The position numbers and the translations under genes are program-made. A stretch of DNA of 64,000 nt from Dongia_A sp035695765 (GTDB taxonomy: Bacteria > Pseudomonadota > Alphaproteobacteria > Dongiales > Dongiaceae), in contig DASRRI010000030.1 in NCBI GenBank assembly GCA_035695765.1, forward strand, positions 1 to 64,000, read 5' to 3'. The notes below the pieces were generated by a model that searched no databases, was not told the DNA's origin, and saw only the letters and a list, made by a program, of their open reading frames with translations. This document shows positions 7,735 through 16,147 of this stretch, piece after piece. Within the stretch, counting starts at the first letter, position 1. Each line of letters opens with the position of its first letter.

Positions 7735-9099
7735 ATGGCGTCTCCACTCGAATGGTCGCTTTCCGAGATTTCGGCCCGGCTCGCCGACGGCCGCTTGCGT
7801 GCCCGTGCACTAATCGAGGAAGCGCAGTCACGCCACAATCCGGCCCTCAACGCCTACAAGACATGGGCGCCCGACTTCGCCCTGCGCCAGGCCGACGCGG
7901 CCGACGTCGCCTTCGCCGCCGGCAACCGGCTGGGCGCGCAGCAAGGTATTCCGGTCTCGGTCAAGGATATCTACGGCGTCGAAGGTTTGCCGATCTTCGC
8001 CGGCAGCCCGCGCGAACTCCCCAAGCACTGGCAACGGGAGGGGCCGCTGGTTCGCAAGCTGCGCAACCAGATCGCGGTCCTCATGGGCAAGGCCCACACG
8101 GTGGAGTTCGCCTTCGGCGGCCTCGGCATCAACGCGCATTGGCCGGCGCCGTGGAATCCGCACGACCACAAGCTGCATCGGTCGCCGGGCGGCCCCTCCA
8201 GCGGGGCGGGCGTCAGCCTCGGGGAAGGTACCGCCCTCATCGCTCTCGGCACCGACACCGCCGGATCGGTCCGCATTCCCGCCAGTATGACCGGCAACGC
8301 TGGCGTCAAGACCACCAAGGGGCGCTGGTCCACGGACGGCGTGGTGCCGCTGAGCCCGACTTTCGATACCACTGGGCTACTGGCGCGCAGTGCGACCGAC
8401 CTCGCCTTTGCCTTCCAGCAGCTCGACGGCGCACCCATCCCTGCCCTTCCGGACCTGGCCGGGATCAAGCTTGGCCGCGCGGAGCGATTCTTCTGGGAGG
8501 ACACCTCGCCCGGCGTGTCGGAGCGGGTCGAGGAAGCGCTGGGTTTGGCTGCAGCCGATGGCGCGCGTGTCGCGGACGCAGCGCTGCCCGCCGCAAAGGA
8601 TGTGTTCGAGCTCTATCACAAGGGCGGCATCGTGGCGCCGGAACTGTACGCCTTCCTCGCCGCGGAGCTGCCCGATTGGCTCGAGACGCTCGATCCCCGC
8701 GTGCGCCGGCGCATGGAGGCCGGCAAGGGACTGCCGGCGTGGGAGTACATCCAGCACAAGGAGCGCTACGCGGCGCTAGGTGCCGACGCGGCGAGCTCGC
8801 TGACCGCGATCGACGCCCTGGTCAGCCCGACCGTTCCGATTACGCCGCCGCCGGTGGCCGATCTCACCGACGACGACGTCTACATCAGGACCAACCTGCT
8901 GGCGCTGCGCAACACCTGCCCGGCGAGCTTTCTTGGCCTGTGCGCGGTGACTTTGCCGGCGGGCCGCGACGTCGCGGGGATGCCGGTCGGGCTTCAACTC
9001 GTCGGCGCGGCGGGCAGCGAAACACAGCTCCTCGCGATCGCGGTGCGGATCGAGCGCCTGCTCGCCAGGAAAGGAGCCTGGCACTATCCGGGCGCCTGA
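7735..9099 (+). CDS. amidase-signature family hydrolase
   Basis: 454 residues. The Ser-cisSer-Lys triad is visible: Lys77 in SVKDIYG, the cis-Ser at about 156 in GGPSSGAG and the nucleophile Ser at about 178 in GTDTAGSVRIPA. This places it in the amidase-signature family (aryl amidases, allophanate hydrolases, GatA relatives), cytoplasmic and without a signal peptide. AAGGAGA is the ribosome binding site. It sits between an SDR and a cysteine hydrolase, so the operon probably takes apart an amide-containing compound: one enzyme frees ammonia or an acid, and the SDR handles the alcohol or ketone. The substrate is unknown. Confidence 0.9.
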   Translation: MASPLEWSLSEISARLADGRLRARALIEEAQSRHNPALNAYKTWAPDFALRQADAADVAFAAGNRLGAQQGIPVSVKDIYGVEGLPIFAGSPRELPKHWQREGPLVRKLRNQIAVLMGKAHTVEFAFGGLGINAHWPAPWNPHDHKLHRSPGGPSSGAGVSLGEGTALIALGTDTAGSVRIPASMTGNAGVKTTKGRWSTDGVVPLSPTFDTTGLLARSATDLAFAFQQLDGAPIPALPDLAGIKLGRAERFFWEDTSPGVSERVEEALGLAAADGARVADAALPAAKDVFELYHKGGIVAPELYAFLAAELPDWLETLDPRVRRRMEAGKGLPAWEYIQHKERYAALGADAASSLTAIDALVSPTVPITPPPVADLTDDDVYIRTNLLALRNTCPASFLGLCAVTLPAGRDVAGMPVGLQLVGAAGSETQLLAIAVRIERLLARKGAWHYPGA

Positions 9100-9143
9100 T
9101 GCGCCGGTAAAGTGCGTGGGCTCAATTGCCCGACGAGATAACC

Positions 9144-9776
9144 ATGCAGCGTAAAGAAGACACCTTGCTTACCCGCGAGCGCCCGTTCGAGGCGAAGCGG
9201 AGCTGCCTGCTGCTGATCGACACCCAGAACTACGTGTGGAACCCCGACGTCGCGAAGCAGGTACCCTATTTCGATCACCAGGTACGCGAAGTGGTACTGC
9301 CGAACCTGCGTCGATTGATTGACACGTTCCGCGGCGTCGGCGCCGAGGTGATGTACACGGTCATGGAGAACTATACCAAAGACGGCCGTGATCGCAGCCT
9401 CGACTACAAGCTGTCCAAGTTCTTCATCGCCAAGGGCTCGTGGGAGGCGAAAGTACTGGATGCGATCGCGCCCGGCGGCGACGACATCGTTCTGCCCAAG
9501 ACATCGTCGGGCGTCTTCAACTCGACCAACATCGAGTATCTCTTGCGCAACATCGGCATTGATACGCTGGTGGTGACCGGGTTCCTCACCGACCAGTGCG
9601 TCGATCATACGGTGCGCGATTCGGCCGATCGTGGCTTCTATCCGGTCTGTGTTTCGGACGCGTGCGCCACACATAGCGAGGCGCGCCATGAGAACGCGCT
9701 CAAAGCCTTCGCCGGCTATTGCCGAACTATGACGACCACACAGCTCGTTGCCACCATCAAGTCAGCGGCGCGGTAG
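9144..9776 (+). CDS. isochorismatase-fold cysteine hydrolase
   Basis: 210 residues with the catalytic triad of the family: Asp26 in LLLIDTQN, Lys119 in VLPKTSSG and Cys152 in LTDQCVDHT. The cis-peptide region VVTGFLTDQC precedes the Cys. Relatives include nicotinamidases, N-carbamoyl hydrolases, ureidoacrylate hydrolase and biuret hydrolase, so release of ammonia or a carbamate from a small amide is likely. A TTG start at 9126 is also possible. The ATG at 9144 is chosen as the stronger codon. It is third in the SDR-amidase operon and is followed directly by a palindromic element interrupted by a group II intron. Confidence 0.85.
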   Translation: MQRKEDTLLTRERPFEAKRSCLLLIDTQNYVWNPDVAKQVPYFDHQVREVVLPNLRRLIDTFRGVGAEVMYTVMENYTKDGRDRSLDYKLSKFFIAKGSWEAKVLDAIAPGGDDIVLPKTSSGVFNSTNIEYLLRNIGIDTLVVTGFLTDQCVDHTVRDSADRGFYPVCVSDACATHSEARHENALKAFAGYCRTMTTTQLVATIKSAAR

Positions 9777-9789
9777 CCAGCATCTCCCG

Positions 9790-9808
9790 CTGTCATCCCG
9801 GCCAAGCC
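9790..9808. repeat. left arm of an intergenic palindrome split by the intron
   Basis: CTGTCATCCCGGCCAAGCC is the exact reverse complement of 11775-11793 (19 of 19 bases). The TGTCATCCCGGCC start resembles dispersed intergenic palindromes common in alphaproteobacterial genomes. With the intron removed the two arms would lie about 200 bases apart, flanking smaller inner stems. Confidence 0.7.
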
Positions 9809-9934
9809 CTCGGGTCCGCGCTATGCGCGGCCCAAGGACAGGCTCCGCGCGAGGCGGGACCTATGCGATCCATCAAATGGGCGGCTATGCCCCATGATAG
9901 GGGTCGGGATCGGTGTTTGCCGACCCCGCCCTCC

Positions 9935-9967
9935 GAACCGTACGGGCGGTTTTCTCGCATACGGCTC
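9935..9967 (-). ncRNA. group II intron domain V
   Basis: A 33-base hairpin reading GAGCCGTATGCG, loop AGAAAA, then CCGCCCGTACGGTTC. The lower stem GAGCCGTA pairs with TACGGTTC and contains the catalytic AGC triad. The loop is GNRA-like. This is the most conserved part of group II introns and lies 18 bases after the maturase stop codon. Confidence 0.85.
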
Positions 9968-9984
9968 TCCAGTCGGTGGTTTCT

Positions 9985-11316
9985 TCATCGAGACTGTCTC
10001 GCTGATTGCCAAGCTGTGTGAAGCGCGAACAACCGGGCATTCGCGAAGTAGGCATTGGGCCATCGCTGATGATCGGCCCGATCGTTGCCGACGCCCGGTC
10101 GGCGCTCTTGCTTGCGCAACATGGCCCGCAAGCGCCGCCGGATCATCTGGTCGAGCTCCATGAAGATGCTCGGATGGGCGTGCTTGAAGTAGCCGAACCA
10201 GCCTTTGAGCGTCCGGTTGAGATCGACGACGACGACCTTCAGGCTTTGCCCTCGGGTCCGCCGCGTCTTCGCGCGGATCGTCTCCTTCAGCTTGTCGAGG
10301 CTCTTCTTTCGCACATGACGACGGCCGCGCTCGAACCGGTAGCCGAGGAACTCGAACCCGTTCCCCATCTTCCGGCAGTTGGCGATCCGCGTCTTCTCGG
10401 GATGCAGCGTGAGGCCGTTCGAACCCACCCACGCCCTGACCAGCGCGAGCGCCGCTTCGGCCTCCGCCTGGCTCCGGGTGAGGATGACGAAGTCGTCCGC
10501 ATACCGCACCATCGGGTATCCGTGTTCGGCCATCAGTCGATCCAGGGGGTCGAGGTAGATGTTGGCCAGCAACGGGCTGATCACTGCGCCTTGCGGCGAG
10601 CCCGCGACCGGCGTCCACTTGTCCAGACCTCGTAGGATGTCGGCTTTCAGCCATCCACGGAGAAGGTCGAGTATCCGGCCATCGCTGACCTGTCCCTCGA
10701 CTCGCGCCATCAGACGCTCATGCGGGATCGTATCGAAGTACGACTGCAGGTCGGCGTCCACCACGTGGGCGTAGCCTTCCTTGAGCAGTCGATCGACCTC
10801 CCGCAGCGCGTCACGGCACCCGCGTTCCGGACGGAAGCCGTAGCTGCCATCGCAGAACCCGCTCTCGAAGATCGGCTCGATCACGAGTCGAACTGCCTGC
10901 TGGACAATGCGGTCCTTGACCGTGGGTATCCCCAGCGGCCTCGTCCGGCCATCGCCCTTCGGGATCTCGACCCGCTTGACCGGCTGCGGGCGGTAACTGT
11001 CCGCCCGCAGCGCCGTCGACAGTTCCGACAAATACACATCGGCCTTCGCCGCGAACCGATCCACGCTCTGCCCATCCACCCCCGCCGCGCCTTCGTTCGC
11101 CTGCACCTTGGTCCAGGCGAGCGCCAGCGTGGCGGGCGCATACACCTTGTCGATCAACGAGTACCACTTGCCGCCTTTGACGCCGTTGCCCAGCGCCGAC
11201 AGCATGCGCTCCGTCCATACCTCGGCTTCGACCCACGCCCAGGCGCGCCTGTCGTCTAGTGTCTCTGCACCTTGCTTAGCCTCCTCGGCACTGCCGGTGC
11301 TGCTTTTGCCTGGCAT
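9985..11316 (-). CDS. ltrA: group II intron reverse transcriptase/maturase
   Basis: 443 residues. The reverse transcriptase domain covers about residues 80 to 330: RPLGIPTVKDRIVQQA, DADLQSYFDTIPH, GSPQGAVISPLLANIYL and the catalytic YADD at residues 272-275. The maturase (domain X/GIIM) follows with LNRTLKGWFGYFKHAHP and RRRLRAMLRKQ. There is no HNH endonuclease domain, so insertion probably does not use second-strand cleavage by this protein. It promotes splicing and retrohoming of its host intron. An upstream GGAAGGTGGAAG can serve as ribosome binding site. Gene symbol by family analogy with LtrA. Confidence 0.93.
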   Translation of the reverse strand: MPGKSSTGSAEEAKQGAETLDDRRAWAWVEAEVWTERMLSALGNGVKGGKWYSLIDKVYAPATLALAWTKVQANEGAAGVDGQSVDRFAAKADVYLSELSTALRADSYRPQPVKRVEIPKGDGRTRPLGIPTVKDRIVQQAVRLVIEPIFESGFCDGSYGFRPERGCRDALREVDRLLKEGYAHVVDADLQSYFDTIPHERLMARVEGQVSDGRILDLLRGWLKADILRGLDKWTPVAGSPQGAVISPLLANIYLDPLDRLMAEHGYPMVRYADDFVILTRSQAEAEAALALVRAWVGSNGLTLHPEKTRIANCRKMGNGFEFLGYRFERGRRHVRKKSLDKLKETIRAKTRRTRGQSLKVVVVDLNRTLKGWFGYFKHAHPSIFMELDQMIRRRLRAMLRKQERRPGVGNDRADHQRWPNAYFANARLFALHTAWQSARQSR

Positions 11317-11774
11317 GACCTTCGCGCTTCCACCTTCCTGCCCGGCCTTCCCTCGGGCGGGTTTTGCTACCCCGTCCTCCCGCGGCCTGACGCCGCCTCG
11401 GTACTATGCGGGCTCTGACCCCTCGCCAGCTCGCACACACCGACGAGGCCTCTCTGCTTGCTTTGCTCCGCCGTCCGAGCATCCCGCCCCCAACCACGTC
11501 ATGGGCCCGAACATCACCTCTCATCCACGGCAGTGTGTCCGGCCGGGTGTTGCCACCCAGGCTTCGCCTTGGGACCGCGGACTCGCCGCACCACAACGCC
11601 GAAACGGGTTCGCTTTCCTACGGGCTGCTCGTTCGCCTCGGGCTGCTCTCCACCCCGCCTCGCGGCGACGCAGTTGCCTTCGGCTACATGTGGCGTGACC
11701 TCACATGGGTCGGACTTTCACCTCCTGACAGAACAACATCACAGACGCACGGCCCCGGATCACGCCGCTTGCGC

Positions 11775-11793
11775 GGCTTGGCCGGGATGACAG
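11775..11793. repeat. right arm of the intron-split intergenic palindrome
   Basis: GGCTTGGCCGGGATGACAG is the exact reverse complement of 9790-9808. Next to it 11763-11776 also contains a small inner stem (CGCCGCTT with its partner GCGCGGC). The arm lies 25 bases outside the intron 5' end. Confidence 0.7.
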
Positions 11794-11827
11794 TTTTGAG
11801 GGCATGCGAAGATAGCGGATCGACCTC

Positions 11828-13144
11828 TCAGAATACTTCGGCGTAGCGCTTGCAGATTTCCTCGGCAGTCCAGTCCTTGCTCAGCGCCAGCTCGGCCCGT
11901 TTGTTGCCGCGATAGGCCTCGAGGAAGCGTGGTGGCAGGAAGTCCTGCACAATCTTGTCGGCATCAAGCGCATCGAGGGCCTCACCCAGGCTGGCGGGCA
12001 GTCTAACGATGCTGCGCTTCTGGCGTTCGGCATCACTAAACGCGCCGGGGTCCTGCTCGACCAAGGGCTCGGGCATCGAGAGGTTCTCCTTGAGGCCGAC
12101 CAGGCCCGCTTTCAGGATCGAGGCCATTTGAATGTAGGGACAGGCCGAGGAATCGGCCGCACGGTATTCGAAATTGAACTGCTCCGCGATGCTGCGCTCG
12201 GAGGTGGCGAAGGTGGGGCAGATGCGGATGCCGGCCTCGCGATCGCGATAGCCGAGGCTCGACCACGCCGCGCTCCACATGTGTGGCACGAGCCGCAGAT
12301 AGGACACCGGCGTCGGCGCGGTGAAGGCGCACAGCGCCGGCATATGTTTCAGCACGCCTGCCAGGAACCTGCCTGCCGTTGGGCTGACGCCGCGCGGTCC
12401 CTGGGGATCGTAGCTGATCGGCCTGCCTGCCTCGTCCCACAGACTCATATGGATGTGCAGCCCGTTGCCGATCGCCGTGGGAGTCATGCGCGGCGAGAAG
12501 CTGACCGTGTGGCCCAAGCGCCAGGCGGTCCCGCGCGCCATCTCGCGCAATATCACCGCCTTGTCGCAGGCCGCAAGCGGCTCCGCTGGAGGAAAGGTCA
12601 CCTCGAACTGGCCCTCGCCGAATTCGGCCAGGTAGCTATCGGCCTCGATACCGCATTGGCCGAGCGCCGCCAGAAAGGTGTCGCCAAAGCCGCCGTGGCG
12701 GCGCACGCCGTCGAGCGCGTACATATCGCCGACCCTGCCGCGTGCGCCCGCGTAGAAGAACTCGTGCTCGAAGGCGATGCGCAGTGTGACGCCGGTCTCA
12801 CGCCTCAAGTCTTCGGCGGCGTTACGCAGCAGGGTGCGCGGGCAGCAGGCCCAGGGACTACCGTCGGTCTCGAGCACATCGCACAGGAAGAAGTGCTCCC
12901 TCGGCGAGCCGTCGCCGAAATCGACGTTGGCCTCAGCATCGAGGTCGGGCTTGAGAATGAGATCGCCGAAGGGACCGAAGGGCGACGGCGCAATCGTGCC
13001 CAGCGGGGTGAACATGATATTGGTCGGCGTCCAGCCCACGCCGCTGGCCAGCCGCTTGTCGAGCACGGTGGTCGGAAAGCCCTTGCCGCGCACCTGGCCC
13101 GAGATGTCCACGTAGCAGAACATCGTCAGCGGTTCCCGAATCAT
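11828..13144 (-). CDS. glutamine synthetase family ligase
   Basis: 438 residues of the glutamine synthetase catalytic family, with EHEFFYAGARG, GEGQFEVTFPP, and GNGLHIHMSLWD as the ATP and metal binding elements, and NFEYRAADSSACPYIQMA near the adenylate region. Bona fide GlnA is longer and better conserved. This type is closer to gamma-glutamylamide synthetases such as GlnT/PuuA and acts on glutamate or glutamate-like acids plus an amine. It starts in the stop codon of the RpiR regulator gene (ATGA overlap), the last gene of an eight-gene operon with a Liv transporter and an N-formylglutamate amidohydrolase, so the substrate probably comes in through that transporter. Confidence 0.85.
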   Translation of the reverse strand: MIREPLTMFCYVDISGQVRGKGFPTTVLDKRLASGVGWTPTNIMFTPLGTIAPSPFGPFGDLILKPDLDAEANVDFGDGSPREHFFLCDVLETDGSPWACCPRTLLRNAAEDLRRETGVTLRIAFEHEFFYAGARGRVGDMYALDGVRRHGGFGDTFLAALGQCGIEADSYLAEFGEGQFEVTFPPAEPLAACDKAVILREMARGTAWRLGHTVSFSPRMTPTAIGNGLHIHMSLWDEAGRPISYDPQGPRGVSPTAGRFLAGVLKHMPALCAFTAPTPVSYLRLVPHMWSAAWSSLGYRDREAGIRICPTFATSERSIAEQFNFEYRAADSSACPYIQMASILKAGLVGLKENLSMPEPLVEQDPGAFSDAERQKRSIVRLPASLGEALDALDADKIVQDFLPPRFLEAYRGNKRAELALSKDWTAEEICKRYAEVF

Positions 13145-14103
13145 CTCGCAAGACCTCCCCTCTTCCCATTCCTGTCCAGCTTCCGGCCAACTCCGAGCGG
13201 CACGCTCTCGAGATGGAAGGGTCGGCGCAGCGCCTCGAGCGTCTCGATCCGCCGCTTGGCATGCGCACCCAGCCGCTCCACCGCGCCGGCCACGATGACC
13301 TCCGCCATGGCCAGCCCGCCGACCGCGCTGTCGAAGGCTGTCGGCACCTCCACCGGGCAGGCGATGACGTGGGTGGCCAGCGCCGCGATCGGCGAGTTCC
13401 AGATATCAGTGATCAGCACGATAATCCCGCCCTGTACCGCCGCGCCCGAAGCGAATTCCAGCACGTCGCGCTGGTAGCGCCGAAAGTCGAATACCAACAG
13501 CACATCGCCGCGCTGCACGTCGAGCAGGTAGTCGGCCCAGCTCGCGCTGCCTTCACGCACCAGCCGCACACCCGGACGGAGTTCGCGCAAGCAGTGATGG
13601 AAGTAGGCGGCGAGCGTCTGCGTGAATCGGCCGCCGAGGCAGAACACGGCGCGGCGCCGATCGCAGACCAGCTCGGTGATACTGATGTAGTCCTTCGCGG
13701 AAACGCTTCTGACCGCACGTTCGATGTTGCGGCAGAGCGCCGAGCCGACCCGCTCCTGCACCTTGCCGCCCTCACCCCAACTTCGCAGCGATGGATAGCG
13801 CGCGAGCGGGCCCTGCAGGCGCTCCTGCACCTCGCCCCTGAGCCGATTCTGGAACTCGGCATAGCTCTTGAACCCGAGCCGCGTCACGAACCGCAGAATG
13901 GTAGGGCCGCTGGTCCCGGCCCTCACTGCGAAGCGTGCGACCGTTTCCAGCCCCGCAACGGGGTAGTCGCTGAGCAGTGATTGCGCGACGCGTCGTTCGG
14001 CCGCGGTGTACCTCTGCAGGTCGCGCCGCACCCGCTCGAAGACCGGCTCATCGCGGGTCTCCGCTGGTGGTATGCTCTTCAACGCCCGGCGCTTTTGCTT
14101 CAC
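13141..14103 (-). CDS. MurR/RpiR family transcriptional regulator
   Basis: 320 residues. The N-terminal RpiR helix-turn-helix domain (about 15 to 95) contains YTAAERRVAQSLLSDYP, and GTSGPTILRFVTRLGFKSYAEFQ as recognition helix. The C-terminal SIS sugar-isomerase-like sensor domain (about 130 to 270) has VFCLGGRFTQTLA and GDVLLVFDFRRY. The start is the GTG at 14103, which overlaps the upstream gene as GTGA and has GGGAG before it. The frame stays open to 14166, but that would overlap by 67 bases. A regulator inside the operon it may control is unusual for position but common for logic. Its ligand may be an imported substrate. Confidence 0.85.
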   Translation of the reverse strand: MKQKRRALKSIPPAETRDEPVFERVRRDLQRYTAAERRVAQSLLSDYPVAGLETVARFAVRAGTSGPTILRFVTRLGFKSYAEFQNRLRGEVQERLQGPLARYPSLRSWGEGGKVQERVGSALCRNIERAVRSVSAKDYISITELVCDRRRAVFCLGGRFTQTLAAYFHHCLRELRPGVRLVREGSASWADYLLDVQRGDVLLVFDFRRYQRDVLEFASGAAVQGGIIVLITDIWNSPIAALATHVIACPVEVPTAFDSAVGGLAMAEVIVAGAVERLGAHAKRRIETLEALRRPFHLESVPLGVGRKLDRNGKRGGLAR

Positions 14104-14948
14104 GCTTTGAGGACTCCCGATCGTTCGACCACCCGCGGCAGGACGTTGCCCAGAAGCTCCGCCCATTGCCGCTGGCCTGCCTCATCGGCGATCAGGTCCT
14201 GCCGGATCTCGATCTCGACATAGGGCAGGCCGCGACTCTCGGCATGGATGGGGACCGTATAGTCCGTCTCCATGTTCACTTCATAGGGCTTGTTCCTGCC
14301 GACGCAGAAGTCGGTTTCGGCGGAGAGCAGATCGATCAGGGCGTCGCCGATCCGCCAGTCCCGATGCGCAATGACCCCAATGTGCCAGGGCCTGGGACCT
14401 GGTTCCCCGCCGAATATCGGCGTGCAGCTGTGCATGGCGAAGATCACGGTGGGGCGCCCGGCCGCTTCTCTTCGCTCCAATTTCCGTTCGATCGCCCGGT
14501 GATACGGGTAAAAGATCTCCTCTTCCCGAGCGCGCATCTCTTGGTCCGTGAGATTCCGGTTTCCGGGAATCTCGGTGCCGTCGCTGATCAACATGACCGA
14601 CTGACTGACGCTCGGCCGCCGGTTGCAGTCGATCACCAGGCGCGAATAGCGCTGGTAGATGTAAGTCGCGCCGAGCTTGTCCGCGAGCGAGGTGGTGACA
14701 CCCTGGATACCGATGTCCCAGGCAATGTGCCGCTCGAGATCGGCATCGCCGAGGCCGAGCGTGCCCAGCCGAAGCGGGATGCGCCGGCCGGCATGATCGG
14801 AGATGAAGAAGATTGCCGAGGCGCTATGCGGGTTCTGCACCGCCACGGCCTCGGGTTCGTCGGGAGCCAGCAGCCCGTCCATCATGTCACGCAATGGTCT
14901 GTTCAAATCCGCCTCGGATGCAATCGGGCTCTCCTCGTGCAGCCGCAC
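14100..14948 (-). CDS. N-formylglutamate amidohydrolase
   Basis: 282 residues of the N-formylglutamate amidohydrolase family (HutG2-like). Visible are FFISDHAGRRIP, HIAWDIGIQGV, YSRLVIDCNR, FAMHSCTPIF and NKPYEVNMETDYTVP followed by YVEIEIRQDLI, the usual order of metal-binding His, Asp and Glu residues. The known reaction converts N-formylglutamate to glutamate and formate. Relatives act on other N-acyl amino acids. A GTG start at 14948 is used, 33 bases after the binding-protein gene. Its place in a Liv transporter operon suggests the importer brings in an N-formyl or N-acyl amino acid. Confidence 0.88.
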   Translation of the reverse strand: MRLHEESPIASEADLNRPLRDMMDGLLAPDEPEAVAVQNPHSASAIFFISDHAGRRIPLRLGTLGLGDADLERHIAWDIGIQGVTTSLADKLGATYIYQRYSRLVIDCNRRPSVSQSVMLISDGTEIPGNRNLTDQEMRAREEEIFYPYHRAIERKLERREAAGRPTVIFAMHSCTPIFGGEPGPRPWHIGVIAHRDWRIGDALIDLLSAETDFCVGRNKPYEVNMETDYTVPIHAESRGLPYVEIEIRQDLIADEAGQRQWAELLGNVLPRVVERSGVLKA

Positions 14949-14981
14949 GGCCGCCGCACGAGGAGAGCTGTTGAAATGGAG

Positions 14982-16145
14982 TCAACTCTTTGGGGTGACC
15001 GTGGTCTTCAAATTGACCTTGCCGTGGTCAACGTACATGACGGCCACAGGCTTGCTCGGCACATGACTGCCGTTCTTGAAGGCGATATTGCCGGTGACCG
15101 CCTCATAGCCGCTGGTTTCGGCCAGCGCCTTGGTGACGGCCGTATGGTCGGTCGAGCCGGCCCGCTTGATCGCGTCCGCAACCAGTCCCATCGCGTCGTA
15201 GCCAAGCGCCGCGAAGGCGTTCTCGGGTGGCCCTCCATACGCCTTCTGATAGCCGGTCCGGAACACGTTCGCAGGTCCCGTGTCCAGACCCACATAGGCG
15301 TGCGTCGTGAAATAGACGTTGTTGGACAGATCCGGCCCGGGCACAGTCGAGATCAGGTCCGTGTCATAGCCGTCGCCGCCCAAGATGGGCAGGTTGATGC
15401 CCGCCTCGCGGATCTGCTTGATGATGATGCCGGCCGTGTCCGGTCCCGACGACGCGAACACGGCCTGTGCATCGGCATTGGCCTTGAGGCGCGACACCAG
15501 CGCCGAGAAGTCCTTGTCCTCGGTCATGTAGACGTCGTTCAGCAGCACCTTGCCGCCGAGCTGGGTGAAGCGATCCTGGAAGAATTTCGATAAGCCCTTG
15601 GTGTAATCCATGGCGTTGTCGGTCCACATCACGACAGTGTGCACGCCAAGCGTATTATAGGCATATTCCGCCATGGCGTGCGCCTGCACGTCGTCACCGA
15701 AGCAGGCCATGAACATCTGATCGCCGACCATGTCCGGCAGTTCCGGTGCCGTTGCGCCGGAGGTCACGAAGGGAATGCCCTGCGCCTGGAACAAGGGTGC
15801 CGACGCCAGCGCGAAGGTCGTGTCGCTGTGGCCGATGCCGGCAACGAGCCCGGCCATGGAGACGGCACGCTTGGCGCCGGTCGCGGCCTCCTTGAGATCG
15901 TTCTTGGTGTCGATCGCGGTGATCTCGATCATCCGGCCGCCGAGCAGGCCGCCGGCATCGTTGATCTCCTTCGCCTTCAGCTTGGCGCCGTTGAGCGAGG
16001 GCCCGTCGATCGAGGCCAGTCCACCCGCGCTCAGATTGTACAGCGCCACGATCTTGATCGGATCCGCCGCCCGGGCCTGGGGCACCGACGCGACCAAGCC
16101 GACGGCTGCCACAGCCGCCATGACTCTCGAAAGCATGGTCCTCAT
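14982..16145 (-). CDS. branched-chain amino acid-type ABC transporter substrate-binding protein
   Basis: 387 residues. Residues 1 to about 26 are a Sec signal peptide ending ARA-A. The mature part is a type I periplasmic-binding fold of the LivK family (Peripla_BP_6): KIVALYNLSAGGLASIDGPSLNGAKLKAKEIN, GVHTVVMWTDNAMDY and PILGGDGYDTDLI. It captures the substrate for the permease and ATPase genes just upstream. The start at 16145 is preceded by GGGAGGTG and gives a proper signal peptide. Three bases separate it from livM. The ligand may not be a branched-chain amino acid, given the operon. Confidence 0.92.
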   Translation of the reverse strand: MRTMLSRVMAAVAAVGLVASVPQARAADPIKIVALYNLSAGGLASIDGPSLNGAKLKAKEINDAGGLLGGRMIEITAIDTKNDLKEAATGAKRAVSMAGLVAGIGHSDTTFALASAPLFQAQGIPFVTSGATAPELPDMVGDQMFMACFGDDVQAHAMAEYAYNTLGVHTVVMWTDNAMDYTKGLSKFFQDRFTQLGGKVLLNDVYMTEDKDFSALVSRLKANADAQAVFASSGPDTAGIIIKQIREAGINLPILGGDGYDTDLISTVPGPDLSNNVYFTTHAYVGLDTGPANVFRTGYQKAYGGPPENAFAALGYDAMGLVADAIKRAGSTDHTAVTKALAETSGYEAVTGNIAFKNGSHVPSKPVAVMYVDHGKVNLKTTVTPKS

Positions 16146-16147
16146 AG

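Larger units (their letters stand above)
9897..11750 (-). mobile_element. group II intron with encoded maturase
   Basis: The element runs on the minus strand from a canonical GTGCG 5' end (11750 to 11746) to a 3' end in CCCCTAT (9897). It contains a reverse transcriptase ORF, then a typical domain V and a domain VI hairpin (stem GGGGTCGG with CCGACCCC). GGTGAAAGTCC and GGGGTCAGAGCCCG elements lie between the 5' end and the ORF, as in bacterial introns. The length is about 1.85 kb. The 5' end is firm, the 3' end could shift by a few bases. It lies between genes, inside a palindromic element, so no coding gene is interrupted. It is probably mobile or recently so, since the ORF is intact. Confidence 0.88.

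Noticed and set aside
9790..11793. 19-base inverted repeats as ends of an insertion sequence
   Set aside because: There is no transposase between them. The contents are a group II intron with its own well-defined ends inside the repeats, and no flanking target duplication is seen.
13977..15593. 538-codon plus-strand frame across the N-formylglutamate amidohydrolase and binding-protein genes
   Set aside because: Antisense shadow. It spans two clear minus-strand genes and shows no motifs.
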